Assembly: GCF_000240165.1 (NCBI RefSeq)
Contig: NC_017585.1
Location: forward strand, 1,364,001-1,428,000
DNA from: Streptantibioticus cattleyicolor NRRL 8057 = DSM 46488
GTDB taxonomy: Bacteria; Actinomycetota; Actinomycetes; Streptomycetales; Streptomycetaceae
Reading direction: 5' to 3'
DNA length: 64,000 nucleotides
The translations under genes were made by a program, and so were the position numbers. Positions 17,703 to 27,162 of this stretch are shown in pieces; the stretch's first letter is position 1, and each line of letters starts with the position of its first letter. The notes beneath the pieces were generated by a model, which was given only the letters and a program-made list of their open reading frames with translations, had not been told where the DNA came from and ran no database searches.

Positions 17703-17799
17703 CTGACGCATCGTCAGTTGTGTTCGGTGGCAGCGGAACGGGGGATCGCCGCACTGTCAGGGTTCCTTGACGGCGCCCTTCATGTCAGGGCATCCTGAC
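17703..17799. promoter_or_regulatory. Repeated operator upstream of the HTH/Clp-N gene pair
   Basis: Three dyads are seen: CTGACG-CAT-CGTCAG (17703-17717), GTCAGG-N4-CTTGAC (17756-17771, one mismatch) and GTCAGG-N4-CCTGAC (17784-17799, perfect). The last two start 28 bases apart, and the final one ends 3 bases before the ATG of the small HTH gene. The spacing and shared half-site suggest cooperative repression, perhaps by the HTH protein itself. Confidence 0.55.
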
Positions 17800-17802
17800 G
17801 GC

Positions 17803-18048
17803 ATGAGTGCTGAGGACTCACCGGCCGCCGAACTGGCCGTCCAGGTCACCAACAAGGACCCCGCCATCGGGTTGCAGGCGGTCGTCGCGCTGCGGCGCCT
17901 GCTGGAGGAACTGGAACGCCTGCACGTGGACAACGCCCGCGACCAGGGCTGGACATGGCAGAGCATCGCGACGGCGCTGCGGGTGAGCAGGCAGTCCGTC
18001 CACGAGAAGCACGCCGGCCGGCGCAAAGCCACGGGCAAGGAGGACTGA
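17803..18048 (+). CDS. Small HTH protein paired with a Clp N-domain protein
   Basis: An 81-residue protein. The ATG at 17803 is preferred over one 36 bases upstream, which would place the operator inside the gene. A helix (AVVALRRLLEELERLHVDNARDQGW) precedes a helix-turn-helix (WQSIATALRVSRQSVHEKH) and a basic tail. In Streptomyces similar short proteins precede genes for Clp N-terminal domain proteins, and here the gap is 5 bases, so they are co-transcribed. A DNA-binding autoregulatory role on the GTCAGG dyads upstream is likely but inferred. Confidence 0.8.
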   Translation: MSAEDSPAAELAVQVTNKDPAIGLQAVVALRRLLEELERLHVDNARDQGWTWQSIATALRVSRQSVHEKHAGRRKATGKED

Positions 18049-18053
18049 CCACC

Positions 18054-18596
18054 GTGTTCGACCGATTCACCGAACTCGCCAAGCGGGCCGTAGTGGCCTC
18101 GCAGGACGCGGCGCTGTCCATGGGCCACGACTTCATCGGCACCGAGCACCTGCTGCTCGGCCTGGCTCAGACCGCGGGGACGGCGGGCGAAGTCCTGCGC
18201 GAAGAGGGTCTGGAGCCGGCACGGGCGTGCGCGGAGACGATCCGGCTGCTGGAAGACGCCGGGGTGGCCGCGACCGGCGGCAAGCCGGCCAGGGACGCCC
18301 TCGCCTCGATCGGCATCGACCTCGCCGAGATCCAGCGCCGGGCCGACGACGCCTTCGGCCCCGGTGCCTTCCAGTTCCCCCGGCCCGCCTACACGGCGCA
18401 CGCCAAGAAGGCGCTGGAGCTGACCGTCCGGGAGGCGACCGCCCTCGGGCGGGAGCACTTCGACACCGAAGACATGCTGCTCGGCATCCTCGCGGAGGGT
18501 GAGGGCGTCGCGATCAAGGTCCTCGCGGCCCTTCACATCGACCCCGCCGCCCTGCGCCGGTCGGTCCTCGACCGCGTCGGGTCCGGCGCCTCGTAG
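18054..18596 (+). CDS. Clp protease N-terminal domain protein (no ATPase domain)
   Basis: A 180-residue protein made only of two Clp_N repeats: FDRFTELAKRAVVASQDAA with HDFIGTEHLLLGLAQ (residues 1-50), and AHAKKALELTVREATALG with EHFDTEDMLLGILAEGEG (about 120-160). No Walker motifs follow, so it is not a ClpC/ClpB ATPase. Stand-alone Clp_N proteins can act as adaptors or decoys that bind substrates or small molecules in place of the ClpC N-domain. The start is GTG at 18054 after a GGAGGAC-like region at the end of the HTH gene. Confidence 0.88.
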   Translation: MFDRFTELAKRAVVASQDAALSMGHDFIGTEHLLLGLAQTAGTAGEVLREEGLEPARACAETIRLLEDAGVAATGGKPARDALASIGIDLAEIQRRADDAFGPGAFQFPRPAYTAHAKKALELTVREATALGREHFDTEDMLLGILAEGEGVAIKVLAALHIDPAALRRSVLDRVGSGAS

Positions 18597-18670
18597 GCCG
18601 TTCCGGTCAGCCGCCGCAACGGTTCCCCGGTGCCGCCGTGCCGCCTTCCCGGCCACGTCGGCTCCGGTGA

Positions 18671-20161
<1,491 letters not shown>

Positions 20162-20227
20162 CCGGTCCCGCCGGACCAGGCACGCACCACCGGCCCCGGC
20201 CGTGGACGACCGCGCTAGGGTGCCACG

Positions 20228-21166
20228 GTGATCGTGATACCGGAGGCCTTCGCGCGGAGCACCGTCGAGCGCGAGGGGGAGCCGGGGGCCGACTGGCTCG
20301 CCGCGCTCCCCGGGATCGTGGAGACACTGCTGGACCGCTGGGGGTGCGTGCCCGACGGCGACATGACGCACGGCGGCGTCGGCATCGTCGTCCCGGTGCG
20401 CCGGGCCGGGGTCGGCGCCGTGCTCAAGGTGTCGTTCCCGCACCCCGGCAACGTCCACGAACCGGAGGCGTTCGCGGTGTGGGACGGACACGGAGCCGTC
20501 CTGCTGCACGAGCGCGCCGACGCCGACTTCGCCATGCTGCTGGAGCGGGCCCACCCGTCGACCCTGGCGGAGGTCGCGGACGGCGACGAGGTGGTCACCA
20601 CCGCCGCCCGGATCAGCCGCCGGCTCGCCGTCCCGGCGCCCCACGGCCTGCCCCGGCTACGGGACCGGGCCGGCGCCTGGGAGGAGCAACTGCGCAAGGA
20701 CGCCGGGGAGTTGGCACACACCATGCCGCGCCGCGTGGTGGACGCCGCGCTGGCGACGGTACGCGAACTCGGCGCCGTCCAGCCCGACACCCTGGTCCAC
20801 GGCGATCTCCACCCCGGGAACATCCTGCGGGCCGACCGCGAGCCGTGGCTGGCGGTCGACCCCAAGGGGTACGCGGGCGACCCCGCCTACGACGGCGGCA
20901 CCCTGCTGAAGTCCCGCGCGCCGACCTTCCTCGGGGCGGACGACCCCCGCCGGGCCGCCCGCCGCGTCGTCGACGTCTTCGCCGAGGCCGCCGGGCTCGA
21001 CCGGGTACGCGTGCGGCGCTGGGCCCAACTCCACGCCGTCCAGGCCGCGTTCTGGGGCCGCCGCCACGGCTTCCGCGTCACCCGCGGCGGAGCCTGGCTG
21101 GACACGCTCACCGAGTTCGCCGACCGCCTCGCGGAGACGCTCACCGAACCCGCCCGGCGATCCTGA
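20228..21166 (+). CDS. Aminoglycoside phosphotransferase family protein (streptomycin 6-kinase-like)
   Basis: A 312-residue kinase-fold protein of the APH(6)/hydroxyurea phosphotransferase type. The catalytic loop is HGDLHPGNIL at about residue 198, followed by the metal-binding WLAVDPKGYAGDPAYD. N-terminal VLKVSFPHPGN holds the ATP-binding Lys, and VLLHERADADFAMLLER is characteristic. Members phosphorylate streptomycin-like drugs, but many housekeeping homologues have unknown substrates, so resistance is not shown. The GTG start sits 6 bases after a TAGGGT hexamer without a ribosome site (possible leaderless start). Confidence 0.87.
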   Translation: MIVIPEAFARSTVEREGEPGADWLAALPGIVETLLDRWGCVPDGDMTHGGVGIVVPVRRAGVGAVLKVSFPHPGNVHEPEAFAVWDGHGAVLLHERADADFAMLLERAHPSTLAEVADGDEVVTTAARISRRLAVPAPHGLPRLRDRAGAWEEQLRKDAGELAHTMPRRVVDAALATVRELGAVQPDTLVHGDLHPGNILRADREPWLAVDPKGYAGDPAYDGGTLLKSRAPTFLGADDPRRAARRVVDVFAEAAGLDRVRVRRWAQLHAVQAAFWGRRHGFRVTRGGAWLDTLTEFADRLAETLTEPARRS

Positions 21167-21185
21167 GCAGCCGCGCCCCCGGCGG

Positions 21186-21620
21186 TCAGCCGGCCGCTGC
21201 CGCCGGGTTCGAGGCGACGCCGGCCATGCGCTCGTCGTAACCGGTGACCGGGTCGACGACCCGGCCGGCGGCCCACCAGTTCTCCCGGGCCGTTTCCAGG
21301 ATCATCATCATCACGTCCTCCTCCGGAACGCCGGCCAGCTCCCGCAAGTTGGCGACGATCGCCCGGAACAGCTCGTCCTTCACCTCGGGGGTGCGCTGGT
21401 TCAAGTGCAGCGCGATGAACATGGCGCGTTCACCGCGCGGCAGGCCGAAGACAACCGGCTGGATGACGAAGTTGTCGGGCGTGACCTCGTGGAACACGTG
21501 GAACTGGTCGTCCTGGGGGATCTTCAGGACATCCACCATGGCCGTGTGGATGGCCGTGGAGACATCGCGGCGGTACTCGGGTGTGGTGCCCTGGCGCAGA
21601 CTGATGGTGATCAGCGGCAT
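21186..21620 (-). CDS. Tautomerase family protein
   Basis: A 144-residue protein starting MPLITISLRQG, so Pro1 after Met removal can serve as the catalytic base of the 4-oxalocrotonate tautomerase superfamily. The two-repeat architecture is suggested by YRRDVSTAIHTAMVDVL and VKDELFRAIVANLRELAG, with DDQFHVFHEV between them. Length and the VMMMILETARENWW segment match the tautomerase_2 type. It is divergent from a LysR gene, and the LysR-type operator between them suggests control by it. The natural substrate is unknown. Confidence 0.88.
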   Translation of the reverse strand: MPLITISLRQGTTPEYRRDVSTAIHTAMVDVLKIPQDDQFHVFHEVTPDNFVIQPVVFGLPRGERAMFIALHLNQRTPEVKDELFRAIVANLRELAGVPEEDVMMMILETARENWWAAGRVVDPVTGYDERMAGVASNPAAAAG

Positions 21621-21710
21621 GACGGTTCTCCTGGTGCGGGGTGTCTTCGGCGGAGGGGCCGGAACGGCGGGTCGCCCGTTCACGTCCGCCACGCTACGAA
21701 CGGGTGGGGG

Positions 21711-21727
21711 CATTCGGCCAGCGAATG
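21711..21727. promoter_or_regulatory. LysR-type operator between tautomerase and LysR genes
   Basis: CATTCG-N5-CGAATG is a perfect dyad containing the T-N11-A core typical of LysR regulators. It lies 29 bases before the LysR ATG and 91 bases upstream of the tautomerase start. A TATGCT hexamer (21742-21747) 8 bases before the LysR ATG may be its -10 with a leaderless or near-leaderless start. Confidence 0.6.
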
Positions 21728-21755
21728 CTCGGCATGCCGGATATGCTGTTCGCTC

Positions 21756-22673
21756 ATGGACATCACGGTGGCCGGAATGCGGGTGCTGCGCGAGGTGGCC
21801 GAACGCGGCACCTTCACGGCCGCCGCCCGGGCCCTCGGCTACACCCAGTCGGCCGTCTCCCGGCAGGTGGCCGCGCTCGAACAGGCCACCGGCGCCCGCC
21901 TCTTCGACCGCCACCCCGGCGGCGTACGGCTGACCGGCGCGGGCCGCGCGCTGCTGCGCCACGCCGTCGTCGCCCTGGACGCCCTCGACGCGGCCGACCG
22001 GGAACTGCGCGGCGCCGGCGCCGAGACGGGCCGCGTCCGCCTCGGCTGCTTCCCCACCGCCGGAGCGGTCGTCGTCGCCCGCGCCCTGGCCACGCTGCGC
22101 CGCGACCACCCCCGCCTCCAGGTGACCACCCGTGAGGCGACCACCCCCCAACTCGTCCGCGCGCTGCGCGCCGGCACCATCGACCTCGCCCTGCTGTCCT
22201 CCCGGCCCCCGCACCGCTCACCCGACACCGACGACCCGCCGCTGCACGTCGAACCGTTGGTGGAAACCCACCTCGCGGTCGCGGTGGCGGCCGACGGCAC
22301 GTTCGCCGGGCGCACCCGCGTCGCCGTCGAAGAGATCGTCGGCGAACCGTGGATCGCCGGCCCGGCCGGCGCGGACGAACCCCTGCTCGGCGTCTGGCCC
22401 GGCCTGCCCGGACGACCCAAGGTCCACCACACCGCCCGCGACTGGCTGACCAAACTCCACCTCGTCGCCGCCGGGGCCGGCATCACGACAGCCCCACCCG
22501 TCCTGCTCCCCGCCGTCCCGCCCGGCATCCACTTCGTCGAGGTCGACGGTGTCGCGGAGGAGATCCGCCGCGTCAACCTCGTCCGCCTCCCCGGCCCCCT
22601 CCCCGGCCCCTCCCAAGCCCTGGTGCACGCCCTCCGCCACCAAGCCGCCGCCCTCGCCGACGGCCCGGGGTGA
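21756..22673 (+). CDS. LysR family transcriptional regulator
   Basis: A 305-residue regulator. The N-terminal winged HTH reads MRVLREVAERGTFTAAARAL followed by GYTQSAVSRQVAALEQATGARLFDR. The C-terminal substrate-binding domain starts about residue 90 (GRVRLGCFPTAGAVVVARAL) and continues through LVETHLAVAVAADGTFAG. It probably responds to a small ligand and controls the divergent tautomerase gene and itself through the 21711-21727 dyad. No Shine-Dalgarno site precedes the ATG. Confidence 0.93.
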   Translation: MDITVAGMRVLREVAERGTFTAAARALGYTQSAVSRQVAALEQATGARLFDRHPGGVRLTGAGRALLRHAVVALDALDAADRELRGAGAETGRVRLGCFPTAGAVVVARALATLRRDHPRLQVTTREATTPQLVRALRAGTIDLALLSSRPPHRSPDTDDPPLHVEPLVETHLAVAVAADGTFAGRTRVAVEEIVGEPWIAGPAGADEPLLGVWPGLPGRPKVHHTARDWLTKLHLVAAGAGITTAPPVLLPAVPPGIHFVEVDGVAEEIRRVNLVRLPGPLPGPSQALVHALRHQAAALADGPG

Positions 22674-22754
22674 GCGTGCGGGCGTCCGGAGGGAGAATGA
22701 CTCCCGGCCCGGTGTGGATCCGGGTGGCGGGACGGCGACGTGGAGGGGCTTACG

Positions 22755-23330
22755 GTGGCGGTCGCGGGGCGAGGCGGTGCGGGTGGGAAGCGGGTTCCCT
22801 TGCTGCTGGCGGTGGCGGCGGTCGCTTACGGGATCGACCTGGGCAGCAAGATGTGGGTGGTCGGTCATCTGGAGCACCGCGCACCGGTCGAGGTGATCGG
22901 TAGCTGGCTCGAACTGGACGTGACGCGCAACTCCGGGGCGGCGTTCAGTTTCGGTGCGGCGGTGACGATCGTCTTCACGGTGATCGCCGCCGCCGTCGCG
23001 GTGGCGATCTTCCGGCTGGCGCGGAAGTTGTACAGCGTCCCGTGGGCGATCGCGCTCGGCCTGCTCCTGGGCGGCGCGTTGGGCAACCTGACGGATCGTC
23101 TGTTCCGTGCGCCCGGGGATTTTCAGGGGGCGGTGGTCGACTTCATCGCCGTCCGCGGGTTCAGCGTCATGAACCTCGCGGACTGGGCGATCGTCTGCGG
23201 TGGCGTCCTGATCGTCGTCCTCTCCTTCTGCCGGCTGGAACTCGACGGCACCCGCAGCGCCCCCGGCGACCGCGACACCGCGCGGGAAGCCACACGCACG
23301 GGGGACCAGGCACCGCACGGCGGGGCGTGA
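22755..23330 (+). CDS. lspA: Lipoprotein signal peptidase (signal peptidase II)
   Basis: A 191-residue integral membrane aspartyl protease that cleaves the signal peptide of diacylglyceryl-modified prolipoproteins. Catalytic Asp regions are visible: [25 protein letters not shown] and [11 protein letters not shown]. Four hydrophobic segments are apparent. GTG 22755 is chosen because GGAGGGG lies 6 bases upstream of it; an in-frame GTG at 22740 is also open. The C-terminal 35 residues are polar and charged. No RluD gene follows, unlike the usual lspA neighbourhood, so this may be a second copy. Confidence 0.93.
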   Translation: MAVAGRGGAGGKRVPLLLAVAAVAYGIDLGSKMWVVGHLEHRAPVEVIGSWLELDVTRNSGAAFSFGAAVTIVFTVIAAAVAVAIFRLARKLYSVPWAIALGLLLGGALGNLTDRLFRAPGDFQGAVVDFIAVRGFSVMNLADWAIVCGGVLIVVLSFCRLELDGTRSAPGDRDTAREATRTGDQAPHGGA

Positions 23331-23479
23331 CCGGCCGGGCCCGCCCGCGCTGCGCGTCCTGTCGGCCGAGGAGCCCTGAAGCAGGGGGAGTTGGGGAAAG
23401 CGGCCGACTTCGACGGAACCGGTCCCTCCGGGGCCGGGGTGCCCGCATGCTGGTGCCTTACATCCATCGAGGAGGCCCC

Positions 23480-23998
23480 GTGCTCGTCCGCTCCCTGCTC
23501 GCCACCGTGACCACCGTCGCGCTCGCCGCCTGCGGCATGGCCGTCGCCACCGGCACCGCCGACGCCGCCACCACCACGGCCTCGGCGACCACGTTCACCG
23601 TGCCCGCCGGCGTCACCCACGCCACCGTGTCGCTCGGCACGGCACACGCCACCGTCACCAGATCCCCGGCCACCGCGCAGACCGGCGTCACCTGCACGCT
23701 GACCGTCAACACCCCCATACACACCAGCACCATCGTCTACGGCTCGGCGAGCATCGGCTGCACGGCACCGGTCTCCCAGCTCACCATGAGCGCCAACCTC
23801 TACAAGAACGGCGCGCTCGCCGTCGCCGGCGACCTCATGGAGACGTGGTCCTCCGGCAGCCTGTCCGCCAACGCGTACACGCCGTACGCGCCCGGCACCT
23901 ACCAGACCGGTGCCCAGGGCACCGTCACCTACCCGGCCGGATACACGCCCCCCACCGGCACCATGCCGCTGACCTACAGCCCCAAGGCACTCCTCTGA
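23480..23998 (+). CDS. Small secreted protein of unknown function
   Basis: A 172-residue protein. GTG 23480 has an excellent GAGGAGG site 4 bases upstream. A signal peptide is clear (VRSLLATVTTVALAACGMAV, cleavage near ADAATTT). The mature part is Ala/Thr/Ser-rich and beta-like with two Cys (VTCTLTV and SIGCTAP) that could form a disulphide, ending in LMETWSSGS and a PAGYTPPTG loop. The Cys in the signal region is not followed by a lipobox consensus. No family is recognised. A strong terminator follows immediately. Confidence 0.75.
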   Translation: MLVRSLLATVTTVALAACGMAVATGTADAATTTASATTFTVPAGVTHATVSLGTAHATVTRSPATAQTGVTCTLTVNTPIHTSTIVYGSASIGCTAPVSQLTMSANLYKNGALAVAGDLMETWSSGSLSANAYTPYAPGTYQTGAQGTVTYPAGYTPPTGTMPLTYSPKALL

Positions 23999-24013
23999 CC
24001 GGCACGGACGTCC

Positions 24014-24059
24014 GGGCCCCGGGTTCCGCCACGGCCGACGTGGCGGGAACCGGGGGCCC
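24014..24059 (+). terminator. Intrinsic terminator after the small secreted protein gene
   Basis: A long near-perfect stem pairs GGGCCCCGGGTTCC.GCCAC with GTGGCGGGAACCGGGGGCCC around the loop GGCCGAC, and is followed by a T-rich run (CTTTGACTTCTT). This is a good Rho-independent terminator 15 bases after the stop codon. Confidence 0.75.
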
Positions 24060-24142
24060 TTTGACTTCTTCGCCACTGTCGGGCGTATCGGTGCCGTTCC
24101 TAGGCTTTCGCACGTCAACCCACGACGAGAAGGCCGAACGAC

Positions 24143-24940
24143 GTGATGGACAACAGCAACGAGCATAACGACGTCACCCGGCGCATGGTGCTGGGCCGCG
24201 GTGCCTCGATCGCCGTGGCCGGCGCGGTGACCGCGCTCACCACGGGTGCGGTGGCCGCCCCCGCCGCACGGGCCGCGACGCCGGGCCCACGCCCCGACGC
24301 GCTGCCTTCTTCGGTGGCCGGGGTGCCCATCCCGGACAGCCGGCTCGCCCGGGAAGCCGTGGCGTTCGCCCGGGGCGCCGCCCCCGAGGTGCTCTTCAAC
24401 CACGTCATGCGGACGTATGTCTTCGGTGCCCTGGTCTTCGACCGGCGTGGGGTGCGCTACGACCGGGAGCTGGTCTTCGTCGCCTCCGTGCTGCACGATC
24501 TCGGACTGGTCGAGTCGTTCCAGACCCCGACCGAGCGTTTCGAGGTCGACGGTGCCGACGCCGCGCAGCGTTTCCTGCTGCGGCACCGGATGTCCGCCGA
24601 CCGGGCGGCGCTGGTGTGGGACGCGATCGCGCTGCACACCAGCGTCGGGATCGCCACCCGGAAGAGGCCGGAGATCGCCATGGTGTCCGTCGGCTCCGGC
24701 CTCGACTTCAGCGGCAACGGCCTCCAGCAGATCCCGTCCGACGTCCTTGAGGAGGTGCTGACCGCCTTCCCCCGGGAGGGATTCAAGGAGGACGCGGTCG
24801 ACCGCATCCTCTCCCTGTGCCGCACCAAACCCATGGCGGAGCTGATGCATCCCTTCGTCGAGGTCGGCCGACGCCACATCCCCGGTTTCCCGGTGCCCAC
24901 CGTGGAAGACATGCTCCTCGCCGCGCCGTTCGACAGCTGA
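24143..24940 (+). CDS. Tat-exported HD-domain protein
   Basis: A 265-residue protein with a twin-arginine signal (TRRMVLGRGASIAVAGAV, cleavage near APAARAATP). The mature part is an HD phosphohydrolase-type fold: EVLFNHVMRTYVFG, VASVLHDLGLVESF (the HD pair), AAQRFLLRH and WDAIALHTSVG. This pattern is closest to the cyanamide hydratase-like HD group rather than nucleotide-signalling HD-GYP. An exported HD protein is unusual because most act in the cytoplasm. The GTG at 24143 is preferred for spacing from GAGAAGG; the ATG 3 bases later is possible. Confidence 0.82.
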   Translation: MMDNSNEHNDVTRRMVLGRGASIAVAGAVTALTTGAVAAPAARAATPGPRPDALPSSVAGVPIPDSRLAREAVAFARGAAPEVLFNHVMRTYVFGALVFDRRGVRYDRELVFVASVLHDLGLVESFQTPTERFEVDGADAAQRFLLRHRMSADRAALVWDAIALHTSVGIATRKRPEIAMVSVGSGLDFSGNGLQQIPSDVLEEVLTAFPREGFKEDAVDRILSLCRTKPMAELMHPFVEVGRRHIPGFPVPTVEDMLLAAPFDS

Positions 24941-24980
24941 CCGGCACCGGGTCGTGCGGGGGCGCGTCAGCCTTGCGCCG

Positions 24981-25083
24981 TCAGCCCGTGGCGGTCGAGT
25001 AGTAGACGGACCCCATGAGCTGGTCGGTCTCGGCGGTCAGATCGAGGTCGGCGGCCAACTCCCCGCGGGCCACGGCGCGTTCC
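24981..25083 (-). pseudogene. Remnant: C-terminal tail of a TetR-type regulator
   Basis: The minus strand encodes ERAVARGELAADLDLTAETD then QLMGSVYYSTATG and a stop, which is the usual end of TetR ligand domains. Upstream of about 25083 the homology stops and the DNA instead belongs to a plus-strand methyltransferase fragment. No start or DNA-binding domain is left. Identification is by pattern and would need a protein search. Confidence 0.55.
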
Positions 25084-25095
25084 GGTGGAAGACGG

Positions 25096-25314
25096 GGCAT
25101 CGCCCTGCTCGACGGCTGGAAGGACCTGTGCCTGCCCGTGCTGCGCCTGCTCGAACCGGTCCTGAGCCCCGGCGCCCTCGTCATCGCCGACGACGTCGAC
25201 CAGGGCGAGGGCGCCCCGCGACCGTACCTCGACCACGTACGCGACCCCGCGAACGGCTACCGGAACGTGACCTTCCCCGTCGGGGACGGCATGGAGATCA
25301 GCTGTCGCCTGTGA
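25096..25314 (+). pseudogene. Remnant: C-terminal part of an O-methyltransferase-like gene
   Basis: The frame reads ALLDGWKDLCLPVLRLLEPV, LSPGALVIADDVD, then YLDHVRDPANGY and MEISCRL before the stop. This matches the last 70 or so residues of class I SAM-dependent O-methyltransferases (the LDGWK and VIADD elements). The SAM-binding N-terminus is missing. It abuts the TetR remnant and its stop overlaps the end of the convergent CGNR gene by 17 bases. Confidence 0.6.
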
Positions 25315-25945
25315 GTCGGACCTCCCCGTCTCCGTCACCGGTGGCGTGCGCCCGCCGACGTGCGCGGTAGGCCCGCAGGTTGGCCGCGTTACCGCAGGTC
25401 TTCACGTCGTGCCAGACGCCGCTGTTGTTACGGGAACGGTCGTAGAAGCCGACGCGGCAGCGTGGATTGCGACAGGTCTTCAACCGCCGCCAGGTATCGC
25501 CCAGTTGGGCCTCGAAGGCGGCGCCCAGGACGAGGGCGGCGAGGCGGTGCCAGCCGGTGCCGCGTGGTTCGAGGCGCACCACGCCGTCGTCACCGAGCTG
25601 GAGGGAGGCGGCCGTCGAGTGCAGGACGGCGGCGGGCCCCGGACCGTCCTCGCCGGAGGGCGGCCCCTGCGCGACGAGCTGGTGCAGGTCGTCGCGGAAG
25701 GCCCGCAACTCCTCCAGCCCGTCGGCGTCGAGCACGACCCCGCGCGGCTGCCGTCCGGTGACCGCCGACCACCGGGCCAGGGCCTGGTCCGCCCATGCCC
25801 GCGCGGCCTCCGGCGAGGCGAGCAGATCGGGCTCACGGGGGGCGCCCGCCGCCACGGTGTTGAGGAGGTCCTGGACGAGGCCGAGGCGTCCGGGGGCCGG
25901 ATCCAGCCCGTAGCGGCCGGTGGCCGGCCAGTCCGAGGCCGTCAT
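25298..25945 (-). CDS. CGNR zinc finger domain protein (ABATE domain)
   Basis: A 215-residue protein. The N-terminal region is the ABATE-type domain (GRLGLVQDLLNTVAAG, then WADQALARW), and residues 155-200 form the CGNR zinc finger: TCRNPRCRVGFYD, NNSGVWHDVKTCGNAANLRA. It is a putative stress or transcription regulator typical of actinobacteria. The ATG at 25945 has GGGAGG 10 bases upstream; the GTG 18 bases earlier is possible. It points convergently at the methyltransferase remnant. Confidence 0.85.
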   Translation of the reverse strand: MTASDWPATGRYGLDPAPGRLGLVQDLLNTVAAGAPREPDLLASPEAARAWADQALARWSAVTGRQPRGVVLDADGLEELRAFRDDLHQLVAQGPPSGEDGPGPAAVLHSTAASLQLGDDGVVRLEPRGTGWHRLAALVLGAAFEAQLGDTWRRLKTCRNPRCRVGFYDRSRNNSGVWHDVKTCGNAANLRAYRARRRAHATGDGDGEVRLTGDS

Positions 25946-26182
25946 GGCGCATGCACCTCCCACGTGGGCCCGGGCCCGTCCGGTACCGGCCGCGCCCGCA
26001 TCGCACGGCGAAGTGACCGGGCATCTGTCGGTGGACCGCTCGTCAGTGATCGCGGCCGATGGATCTCCGCTGTTGGCGACGGAGGTTCCGGCGAAGCCGT
26101 CGAATCCCAGGGTAGCAGCGGGTAAGGGCCGAAGGATGGTCGGTTGCTTCGCCGGGTGATGCGGCCCAACGGTGGTGTCCGG

Positions 26183-27127
26183 TCAGCCGGCCGGCGTCAG
26201 GTGTTCGCGGAACCAGTCCAGCGCCGCGGTGGACGCCTTGTCGAACTCGGTGGTGTACGGGTCGAAGTGGCCGCCGGGGATCAGCGCCAGGCGCTTGGGT
26301 TCCCGTGCCTTCTCGTAGGCCTCCAGGGCCAGGTCGGTGAGGGTGACGGTGTCGTCGCGGGCGACGACCATGAGCAGCGGGGTGGGGGAGACCCGCGGGA
26401 CCCACACGCCGGGTTCGTACATGCGGGCGGCGCGGGTGGAGCGGACGGTGACCTCGTTGCGCCACCCGTCCCGCGGCGGCCACCGCAGGTGGAAGTCGAT
26501 GGCCTCCCGGGTCCGGTACGAGGCCGGTGTCTTCGGGTCGTCGCCGACCAGGGCCTGCCGGCGGGCCGGTTCGCCCCGCAGCCGGGCCCTTTCGTCCTCG
26601 TCCAGCGCGGCCTCCAGGGCGGCCGTGCCCTCCGGCGGGACGCGTCGCAGGCCCTGCTGGTATCCGCTGATGGTGGGCACCTGGGCGACCACTGCCTTCA
26701 GGCGCCGGTCGGTCGCCCCGAGCACGACGGCGTGGCCGCCGGCGTAGCTGGTGCCCCACAGCCCGATGCGGTCGGCGTCGGCCTCCGGGCGGCTCTCCAG
26801 GTAGGAGACGGCGCGCCGCCAGTCGGCGATCTGCTGCCAGGGGTCGATGTCCTGGCGTTCGTCCCCCTCCCCGTCGGCGGCGCCGAACCCGCGGTGGTCG
26901 TGGGTGAGGACGACGAACCCGGCCCGGGCGAACGCCTCGGCGAACGGGAGCAGGCCGTGGTGGATCGTCCCGCCGTAGCCGTGCGCCATCGTGATCGCGG
27001 GACGGGGTGCGTCGTCCGGGGCCGCGTCCGGCGGCAGGTGGAGGATGCCGCGCAGGGTCGCCCCCCGGTCGGCGGGGAACGCGACGTGCTCGGTGCGCAC
27101 GGGTGCCTTCGGTGCGTGGTCGGCCAT
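26183..27127 (-). CDS. Alpha/beta hydrolase (dienelactone hydrolase/acetyl-xylan esterase-like)
   Basis: A 314-residue serine hydrolase. The oxyanion region is ITMAHGYGGTIHHGL, the nucleophile elbow is GLWGTSYAGGH, the probable acid is in MVVARDDTVT and the catalytic His is in LIPGGHFDPY. The cap region holds IDFHLRWPPRDGW. The ATG at 27127 has AAGGA 8 bases upstream. It follows the NTF2-like gene by 35 bases on the same strand and the two probably form an operon, so it may act on the same small metabolite. Confidence 0.85.
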   Translation of the reverse strand: MADHAPKAPVRTEHVAFPADRGATLRGILHLPPDAAPDDAPRPAITMAHGYGGTIHHGLLPFAEAFARAGFVVLTHDHRGFGAADGEGDERQDIDPWQQIADWRRAVSYLESRPEADADRIGLWGTSYAGGHAVVLGATDRRLKAVVAQVPTISGYQQGLRRVPPEGTAALEAALDEDERARLRGEPARRQALVGDDPKTPASYRTREAIDFHLRWPPRDGWRNEVTVRSTRAARMYEPGVWVPRVSPTPLLMVVARDDTVTLTDLALEAYEKAREPKRLALIPGGHFDPYTTEFDKASTAALDWFREHLTPAG

Positions 27128-27162
27128 GGTGACCATCCTTGGTGGGAACGCGTACCGCGCGG

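Noticed and set aside
20228-21166. Calling the kinase-fold protein a streptomycin resistance gene
   Set aside because: The family also includes non-resistance members and there is no aminoglycoside biosynthesis context nearby.
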